Source: Ianthella basta
Taxonomy: Eukaryota; Porifera; Demospongiae; Verongiida; Ianthellidae
Length of the DNA stretch: 64,000 nt
Assembly: GCA_964019415.1 (NCBI GenBank)
Contig: OZ025875.1
Coordinates: 4,773,411-4,837,410 of the forward strand
Reading direction: 5' to 3'
Numbering within the stretch: position 1 is the first letter of the stretch; every line of letters begins with the position of its first letter. The position numbers were made by a program, and so were the translations under genes. Below, piece by piece: positions 58,601 through 64,000 of this stretch. The notes below the pieces were generated by a model. The model had not been told where the DNA came from. It saw only the letters and a list, made by a program, of their open reading frames with translations, and did not search any database.

Positions 58601-61600
58601 AATAAGTAGGCTCTCTCTTTATCGCCATAGTAGTCATGATCTTGCATGGCTGCATTGGCACCACTTGTGGACATCTTCAAGCCTGACAGCTACAGTAACT
58701 GCCGAAAGTTGGTTCATAGTTCAGAGGTGAGTCATCAGAGGTAAGTCATCTGCTTGAGTCGAAGGATATTGGCAACAACCACTTTGCAAAACCCTGTACC
58801 GTTTTCAACAATCTTTGTTAGGTGTTAACTTAGCTTCCCTTCAGAAAGGAAGCCAATTTAACACCACTGCACTGGTCAGAGGTGAGCCATCTTGCAACAG
58901 GAAGAAGACAGTTTTGTATCATACCATGAAATATTATGTCAAGATATATATTGTGTATTATGCTTATCATGGCAACACTATTAGGGAGGAAGGAAAGTCT
59001 CCTAGACTAAGGAAATCCATAATATTCTTCAGTCAATCAATTGTCATTCAACCTAAGCTGAGGGAAACACTTCACCAGGTTGGCAACAGTTTCAACCATG
59101 TACCAATTTACCCTGTTTGGCTGCAATATATGCAATTCTTTCAACAGGGTGTTACCAAATGGGAATTTCTTGAGCATTTTCAGGATGCTCTGTATGTAGC
59201 AGCCTCATACACTCTAGAGAAGTTGGGATCTTTTCCAGCTGAGTGATGTATTGATGTATTTCCATATGTTGGTTCCAACTTCCAAGCTCTTGTCACTCAG
59301 CTGATTCTCTTCTGAAATGCTAACCTTGCTTAGATCATCAGCAGCATTGAGGATAGCAGATGTGTTTAGAATTTTCAGAAAATTTGCTGCATAAAAGCAA
59401 ACCAGTCTGTACATTTCTGTGTAGTGTTCACATGACACATTCTCAGTTGAGTGCTAAGAAACATATAAAAAGCAGTCTATTGATGGTATACGCAGGAAAG
59501 AAGAGGAGAAGTAGTCTTGTCAGAGGATTCTGAAGCCTGTCCACTATAATCAAACCTTGTCACTTTTAGTTTTGCTGTAGGGCTGAACATAAGAAATAAG
59601 ACCATCTACGTATTTGTCACAAGTAATGATTGACACATGTTGGTGAGTGTTTGAGAATAACTTCTCGTTCAAATGCGAACAAGCTGTGCCACAGTTATTC
59701 TAATTCATGCTTCCTTTTGCTAGGAAAATATTAGAATGTCCACAAAGTGTTGATCAATAGATTGATGGGTAGTGCTGTTGTACCAGCTTTGACATTCAAC
59801 CAAGGGCAGTTCTAGAAAGATGTGTGACTAGTTTCCATGTAGAGTATATAACATAATTTTGCGACATGGCTTCAATGCAGTTATTTAGTTCTGTAGATAG
59901 TTGAAACTACTAGTCGAAGGCAAGGAGAGTGAGTGGCTATCTTGGTTAGTTATATGGTGTGAATACTAGTCAGAGGTGAGGAGGGTGAGTGCCAGTTAGC
60001 TGTAGCTATGACTGACTATTGGAAATCCTAGCCAGAGATAATCTGACCAGTTTCTGGAAACCTTGGAAACACTGGCCTTGTTCATGTCAGCCAAGTGGCA
60101 GATATATCCAACATCATGTGTTTCTGATGACTTCATATTCTGGAGTACAGGCTGGCTGAAAAGTGATGTAGTAGGCTGTGAACTGCTAGATGACTGCCAT
60201 ATGCATGTGTCTTTTCGACACATGCATATTGCCTAACATCGTTTCGACCACCATGAGAAATGTTCCAAGATGCATTGATGCGGTCAGTACTTTTGTAGAA
60301 GAACATGGCTGATTTAAAATGTTTGTGTACAAACCAATGTACGCACAATGAATTGTAATTGTGACAGTGGTCCTGTCTGCCTTCCAGATTCAGCAACCAT
60401 GCATGCCTATTCCTGTCTTTCTTTTAGAGAGCTAAGCCCACTGGATACTGAGATGCTTCAGAATAGCAGTATCCACCCGAACCAACCTGTCATATTTTAT
60501 GAGTTTCAGAAGGCCCTGGATCGTTTGTTGACATGTCAGAAAGTGAGGAACTGTATTACAGCTTGCATGCAGTGTGCAACATAGTGTTTGTGCAGATTAG
60601 TGTTAGAATTCTCTTACCCCTTGTGCCATATAGGATATGCTCCAGCTCAATCAATCTGGTGCCTTTGAAGCCAGTTTCTTTGAATTCAGACGTGAAGTGA
60701 GGATCCTGGAGAAGCAGGTGGCTCGGCTCCTTTGCGATCTGTGGGATCGCAGTTCAACACCTCTGTCTCAGTTTCGAATTTTGGAGCTATACAGAGGATT
60801 GAGCAGTCGGGAAGAAGTACAAGTATGTAGTCTGTGGTGCTTGTAGGATGTGTGAAAAAGGACCGTTTGGGGCTATGTAGACACATTTGTACAGGGATAA
60901 ACCTGCATATATGTGACATGTCATGCAATAGTGGATTAATATTACATCATCAGCAGAACGTACATAGCTGTTGAATCTCCAAGTGCTAAAGGAATTCACT
61001 GCGGCAGAGCACATATGTGTAATGAAGTAGACAAACCAGTAAATAGACTGTTGACACTTGTCATAGATCTTACACACTATGTAACTGGGATAGAAACAGC
61101 GTGTCCATACCTCAGAGTACTTACACACGTGGGTGTCGTGCACACAGTGTGCATTGTATCTTTTTGTTGTTTAAAGGCCGTGCGAGCTGTATCTATAGAA
61201 AACTTTTGTACCGCACCCATTGTGTGAAGAATAGCTGTTCTTAGCATGGTAGTTTGGGGAGTATGGAGCCTGGACAAAGCAGGGCAAATAGTCTCTGCTA
61301 CATACGTAAGTGACATAAGCCATAGGCGAGCATACAGCGCACATACAGTAGTACTTATTTTCAGTAGCTGTCTTAACTGCACGGTCAACTTCTCATTTGG
61401 TTCTGTGGTCAGCCCACATGTAAGCATCACATACAAAGAGAAAGCATGTGGCATCAGTACCACAAAGTTTGTTCCACCCAGCTATTCAGGAAATAGTAGG
61501 TGGAGTTTGTTGCACTGAGTGCATCCAAGCCAGCACGTCTTGCCTTTCGTCAGTACGTAACGGATGCCCTGTTCAAAGAAGTGATACACTTGCTGGCATG

Positions 61601-63512
61601 TCTGCAGGAAGTTCAGCATGAAGGTTGTCTTCCGGGCTGGACAGTCCTTCCACTCCATGTTATCCAAAGTGAAGGACACCCTGGCAGTTGAGAAGCAGTC
61701 CAAGGCTGTGTACCAGATCCCCTGCAGCTGCGGCAAGGTCTATGTTGGGGAGACGGTGAGGAGACTCGAGACCTGAATGAAGGAACATCAGGACGATTGT
61801 CAGAAGGGAACACTGGGGAAGTCGGCACTTGCTGAACATGCATGGGAGAGTCACCCCCCATTAGGTGTGAGGAAACCACAGTGATTGACCAGGCCAGAAG
61901 CTCCAGGGAACTGTTACTCAAGGAGGCAATCCACATCCGGCTGCTCCAACCTCCCCTCAACAAGGATGGAGGATTTGAGCTGCCTGGGTGTTGGATAGCC
62001 ACCTAGAAAGGCAATGAAGGCCAGGCTACCTGGAATTAATCCACCACTTCTGGTGGCACCCTTTGATAACGCAACTTCCAGTGACAGGGTATGATGGGTA
62101 CATGGCTATAGGATGAGTGCTCATGCCAGCATTTTACTTTTGCCCTGAAGTAGACCAGAGCATCTGGTCGAAACATTGGCAAGATTCAAACCCTGTTGTG
62201 ATCAAGCTGGTACAGTAATTGGAGAACCAACCCCTTTCTCAAAACTGGGATCATCTGCCAGTGCATCCTTGAAAACAATCCTAGCCTCCCCAAAAAGCTC
62301 ATCTTTGCTTCAGTCAGATTCCAAGTGAATTCTTCCAATCAGTCCATGCTGAGCATGTCTTGCTGCTTCTTTCATGGAACAGAAATGGTTTCTCCTCCTG
62401 CATCTGGATATGATTTCAACAAGCAAACTATTGTGCTGTCCCAGGCTGAAAGATTTGCTAACCTTGATCCTTTACCACTAGTGGCCCTGATTCTCCTCTT
62501 CCATCCAAGCATCAATGGTAATGGAATTTTGCTAACTAGCTATTTTACCATCATCTCACCGGCTATTTGCTGATTGCTTGTAGCAGGTATGGAGGTAGCA
62601 GCAGAGAAGCTGGAAGACTGGCCAGGAGCTTGTGCCTGCTGTTGAATCTGAACAAGAAAGCTTGCAGTAAACGCAGTCAAGGTGTTCTGGTCGGGGGCAG
62701 TTGCCATGTCAGTTTGCCACATGCGTGAACAGGTTGGCAGCTATTCTGCTGAGATCATAGCCACTTCATCAAGATTCATTAGCACGATAATATTATACTA
62801 AATTGTCAGCATGATATAATAAATCGTAAGCTTGATATAGTAAATCATCAGCACAATATAGTAAATCATGGCAGTTCAATACTAGTGCCTAATTAAATGT
62901 GTTTTGGTACAAATGGCGCCCCCATACTCTCTCGCCTGAAAGTGTGCACAAAAAGGTGATATGGAGTGCATGGTCAGCGCACAGCACTCAACTATTACAG
63001 CATACGTGGCAGCGCACATGATCCTGTAGATCTATCCTGGTTACCAAGTCTATGCACTCATTTATGACGCTGCACAACATCAGCATAGCAGTGCTGATTA
63101 CATCATCACTAGGCTCCCTGCCAGTACACTGGAGATTGACCTAGCCTAAGTGCCAATTGTGAATAGTACCTTTTTCCAAAATGTTATTCACATTTGGCTG
63201 AATTTAGTAGTCATCCGGTACTGCACTGTATTTTTTGATTCTGTATAGGTGACATTGTCAGGAAGGTGCTCAGTCCTTCTCCAAGAATTGACTGCTAACG
63301 TCTTGCTGGCTGAGAAGGTCTTCCAGTGCTTTGTCACAAACCCATCACTGAAGAAAGGCATGCCTCCTACAGCTTCGGCTCTAGTGTGGCTGCAAGGTTT
63401 TCAGAAAAGACTTGAGGATACAGCAAAGAAGTGTGAATATTTTTCTTTGACTTTGTTGGGGACTGAGGAAGGTTGGACATTGAGGAATCTGCAGAGCAGC
63501 TTAATGGAGCAA
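45959..63512 (+). CDS. Axonemal dynein heavy chain, N-terminal tail (12 exons, continues)
   Basis: Exons: 45959-46059, 47274-47473, 47914-48068, 49494-49619, 51251-51466, 51804-51952, 53530-53635, 53788-53894, 56951-57109, 60428-60542, 60634-60822, 63249-63512. All have AG/GT borders, phases agree, and the sum is 1,887 bases (629 codons). The order matches the tail (DHC_N1) of axonemal heavy chains: start MVEQRLKYFEDRISSSL, KRVVLPLPS, HVLETSVVMWLKQIK, PGPLVEREFWVSRLQAL, ADCQHILIFLNTLHPW, NTRANLERLL, DGISCALRVCASFRGAF, VWNSSVFSTINAFMERLNDL, FFEFRREVRILEKQVARLL, FRILELYRGLS, MPPTASALVWLQGFQKRLE. This part binds intermediate/light chains and neighbouring heavy chains in ciliary arms; the motor domain lies beyond the window. 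The subtype is not assigned (some resemblance to DNAH9/11/17). Introns host a hAT element, a Helitron-like end and a Penelope remnant. Confidence 0.87.
46152..46193. repeat. Perfect 42-bp palindrome without spacer
   Basis: The sequence reads the same on both strands from 46152 to 46193, centred on ACGCGT (46170-46175). It lies in the first dynein intron, about 90 bp after exon 1. The imperfect flanks ATGCAGT and ATGCAGTC on either side form a further short direct repeat. Confidence 0.9.
46551..46613. repeat. (GA)n microsatellite
   Basis: About 31 uninterrupted GA units in dynein intron 1. The minus-strand frame of serine-leucine repeats here is an artefact of this microsatellite. Confidence 0.97.
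48069..49493. other. Dynein intron 3
   Basis: No exon or element is recognised. GGAGAAGGAGAAGG-type triplets occur at about 49003-49025. Confidence 0.4.
49620..51250. other. Dynein intron 4
   Basis: No exon is needed: exons 49494-49619 and 51251-51466 join in phase 0. Frames here are short and unrecognised. Confidence 0.45.
52280..52526 (+). mobile_element. Helitron-like 3' terminus
   Basis: A perfect 6-bp stem (GCCCGC 52500-52505, GCGGGC 52511-52516) with a 5-base loop is followed six bases later by CTAG (52523-52526) and then T. This is the classic Helitron 3' end. The preceding 50 bases (TGCAGATTCTTCAAAAGTGG..ACTCACTGGCGTGC) are homologous to the stretch before 29350. The 5' end was not found, and the frame at 52296-52511 within it is unrecognised. 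Confidence 0.55.
52527..53529. other. Dynein intron 6, remainder
   Basis: Frames at 52645-53004 are open by chance in C/T-rich DNA. No exon or identifiable element is seen. Confidence 0.4.
54105..56875 (+). mobile_element. hAT transposon, structurally intact
   Basis: The element is 2,771 bp. The left end is CAGGGCCGGCGGAGTAGG; the right end, reverse complemented, is CAGGGCTGGCGGAAGG. TTGCA flanks both sides (54100-54104, 56876-56880), a 5-bp duplication as in the hAT5 group; GTTGCAC is shared if the ends are read two bases differently. It contains one uninterrupted transposase gene (54293-56569) and sits in the dynein intron between exons 53788-53894 and 56951-57109, in the gene's orientation. 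Complete ends, duplication and frame point to a recent insertion. Confidence 0.85.
54293..56569 (+). CDS. hAT transposase, ZMYM1/DUF4371 type
   Basis: The 758-residue open frame encodes a cut-and-paste DNA transposase acting on the ends of its own element in the nucleus. N-terminal residues about 45-140 form a TTF-type zinc finger (FRVEWCEKYPWLHYN, CHLCMKADYEGKF, HQASDCHREA). A DUF4371-like RNase H fold follows, with candidate catalytic aspartates in IMADECTDIANKEQF and GQCYDGASNMSG. The insert motif with C and H is THCYGHALNLAVGD, and RWTVRGDSI comes next. The C-terminus holds the hAT dimerisation motif (PATNASSERTFSTMRRIKSY, LNHLMVLSIY). There is no stop or frameshift and the length is usual for the family. 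The first ATG is at 54293; an in-frame ATG a few codons later is possible. Similar genes are domesticated in some animals, but the flanking ends argue for a mobile copy. Confidence 0.9.
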   Translation: MTVGKMVVNTKNFNRTDRTGRHLAFQGEKKMAASSRSDDCELPEKFHPGKSFNFPKRMFGKKNEERSFRVEWCEKYPWLHYNIKNDSALCHLCMKADYEGKFLASTKRDAAFISRGFTFWKEATTAFAKHQASDCHREASEALILLPRQIQGDVGELLSQEHKEEKATNRKMFLKILQNIRFLSRQGLPLRGGDADGDSNFIQLLHLRGIDCPEIEAWMKKKTNKYTSHDIQNECLQIMALQILREVSQSVRDSGCYSIMADECTDIANKEQFTIIIRWVGEDLQDHEDFIGLYEVGSITADSLVRTIKDVLIRMKVKLSDCRGQCYDGASNMSGSRNGVATQIMAEEKRAVYTHCYGHALNLAVGDAIKQSKVCRDALETAFEISKLVKFSPKRNAAFDRIKADTPEDDCHTGVGIRSFCPTRWTVRGDSISSILDNYNVLKQLWDECLDTTLVPEVKGRMLGVRAQMSQYNLLFGLKLCERVLKITDNLSRTLQKQSLSAAEAQDIATLTVKTLKDMRTDEAFGLFFERVELLCNSTDTEGPSLPRKRKAPKDLEVGHGDAYHSPTIQEHYRRQYFEAIDMAYARIQVRFDQPGYAIYRNLESLLLKAANQENYSTELQEVIAFYGNDFNESELSTQLQIFGTNFAREAQPGKVTLQEVFTFLRSLSEGQRAFFRQVCFVARLILVMPATNASSERTFSTMRRIKSYLRSSMGQARLNHLMVLSIYKEMLDRIDLRTTANNFVQGSEHRLSVFGNF
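57110..57640. other. Dynein intron with short AAT run
   Basis: AATAATAATAATAATTG near 57328 and CACA-rich text follow. No gene is recognised. Confidence 0.4.
57646..58680 (-). pseudogene. Uncharacterised coding cassette, possibly mobile-element derived
   Basis: Four minus-strand frames lie end to end. 58680-58405 is acidic and starts MKMSTSGANAAMQDHDYYGD. 58454-58248 includes NEVIKELSAKNTNRQGG. 58205-57885 includes EEKRARVEAIYQELKSKHGD then KYSGPQCHLWAEAIDIGTHS. 57888-57646 ends with IQHIKDLHNLQEAGALSLDE, resembling a short SHOCT-like helix pair. The frames are offset by frameshifts, so this reads as one broken gene of about 340 codons. I do not recognise the protein. The KxSGPQxxLWAExIxxGxHSS pattern looks like a conserved unit, but I cannot name it. 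No terminal repeats were identified. Confidence 0.45.
58681..60427. other. Dynein intron, unclassified
   Basis: A 143-codon frame at 58815-59246 (+) and its antisense are unrecognised and could belong to the cassette upstream. Repeated GAGGTGAG(G/T) text occurs at 58720-58890 and 59950-59990. The block 60028-60080 repeats 2037-2095. Confidence 0.35.
61490..62215 (+). mobile_element. Penelope-like element 3' end with GIY-YIG domain, decayed
   Basis: The plus strand encodes KVVFRAGQSFHSMLSKVKDT, then AVYQIPCSCGKVYVGETVRR, KEHQDDCQKGTLGKSALAEH and EAIHIRLLQPPLNKDGGFEL. This is the C-terminal GIY-YIG endonuclease of Penelope-like elements with its CxC and catalytic surroundings. A TGA replaces an arginine codon after RRLET, and there is a frameshift near 61855. 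The tail with TGAAGTAGACCAGAGCATCT and GGTCGAAACATTGGC (about 62145-62185) is typical of these elements. It lies in the last dynein intron of the window. Confidence 0.75.
62216..63248. other. Dynein intron with unassigned frames
   Basis: A minus-strand frame (62722-62540; TDMATAPDQNTLTAFTASFL, then a Gln/Ser-rich stretch), continued in broken form to about 62330, looks like a degraded coding piece of unknown type. Three short repeats with the text ATATAGTAAATCAT lie at 62770-62870. Confidence 0.35.
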
Positions 63513-64000
63513 GTACTTAGGTACTTACATACAAGTATTGTTTATTGCTGTCTGTATTTGCACCTCTGAGTCAGTAAAGCTGAAGTGCTTTGTTCTGTAG
63601 CTAAAGTAGACAATTGATGGAAGAGATCCACATTGTTTATAGCTGAATTGCACTGACCATGAGGTAAAGGGTACTGAAATATCTGCTAGTTGTGCAGAAA
63701 ATGGGAGCCTTGAGCCTAGCTTGCTGACACAGTAGCTTGCCATGAACTACTGTACATAAATTCTCTTTGTCCATTGTTCACATCATAAGTCAACTGGTTA
63801 ACCATTTAGTGTCTTCAATGCTTATATAATTGTAGAGGCATTCTAATGATGTAGTACTGTGCTTTATTGTGTGTGTGTGTGCATGGCATGCCTGCATGTG
63901 TGCAAGTATGTGTGTGTAAGCATGTGCATTTATGGATGGATGTGTGTTTCTTTGTACTGGTGTCTGTGGTACATATGTATGTCATTGTGAGCAGTGATCA
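63513..64000. other. Dynein intron reaching the window edge; GT repeats
   Basis: A TG/GTGT-rich tract with ATGCATG-type interruptions runs from about 63861 to 63935. The next dynein exon is not reached. Confidence 0.5.

Noticed and set aside
1-64000. Bacterial or viral origin, or a linked multi-gene defence system
   Set aside because: The genes are spliced, unrelated in function and typical of animals; no operon, integrase locus or toxin-antitoxin arrangement is seen.

Overview
The window is nuclear DNA from an animal. It has spliced genes with short exons, GT/AG introns of 0.1 to 4 kb, a heavy load of mobile-element remains, and no operons. Gene content (an axonemal dynein, an SMP-PDZ protein of the PDZD8 type, AAMP) indicates a metazoan. 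The mix of R2-like, Penelope-like, hAT and Helitron-like elements would suit an early-branching marine invertebrate such as a sponge or cnidarian, but that placement is a guess. All gene models were assembled by hand from family recognition, splice sites and codon phase; no search was run.

Layout. Positions 1-1,740: two tail-to-tail pieces of an R2-like retrotransposon, one split by a Tc1/mariner-type MITE. Positions 3,058-12,455 (+): the last five exons of the WD40 gene AAMP. Its introns hold a 30-bp minisatellite (about 4.04-5.68 kb), a foldback MITE, and a LINE whose reverse transcriptase is split by a solo LTR. Positions 15,669-17,724 (-): a two-exon, 75-residue gene resembling complex I subunit NDUFC2. 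Positions 18-23 kb: a decayed DDE transposase, a CR1/jockey-like LINE piece, a HIRAN-like fragment and one unassigned exon. Positions 23,583-45,847 (-): a PDZD8-like gene of about 16 exons (membrane anchor, SMP lipid-transfer domain, C2-like region, PDZ). Its introns hold LINE, Penelope-like and hAT remains, a tRNA-like SINE, and a fairly complete but inactive R2-like element at 36.1-39.0 kb. Positions 45,959 to the end (+): the first 12 exons (629 codons) of an axonemal dynein heavy chain tail. Its introns carry an apparently intact hAT transposon, a Helitron-like terminus, an uncharacterised coding cassette and a Penelope GIY-YIG remnant.

The PDZD8-like and dynein genes are divergent, with 111 bp between their start codons. 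That interval holds an exact match to the RFX X-box consensus (GTTTCCATGGTAAC), as expected for a ciliary gene. The genes otherwise have unrelated roles: migration/receptor-associated WD40 scaffold, respiratory complex I, ER contact-site lipid transfer, and ciliary motor. I see no single new multi-gene system. The most interesting items are the X-box promoter, the intact hAT element, precise nested insertions that date the repeats, a 42-bp perfect palindrome, and an unrecognised coding cassette at 57.6-58.7 kb.
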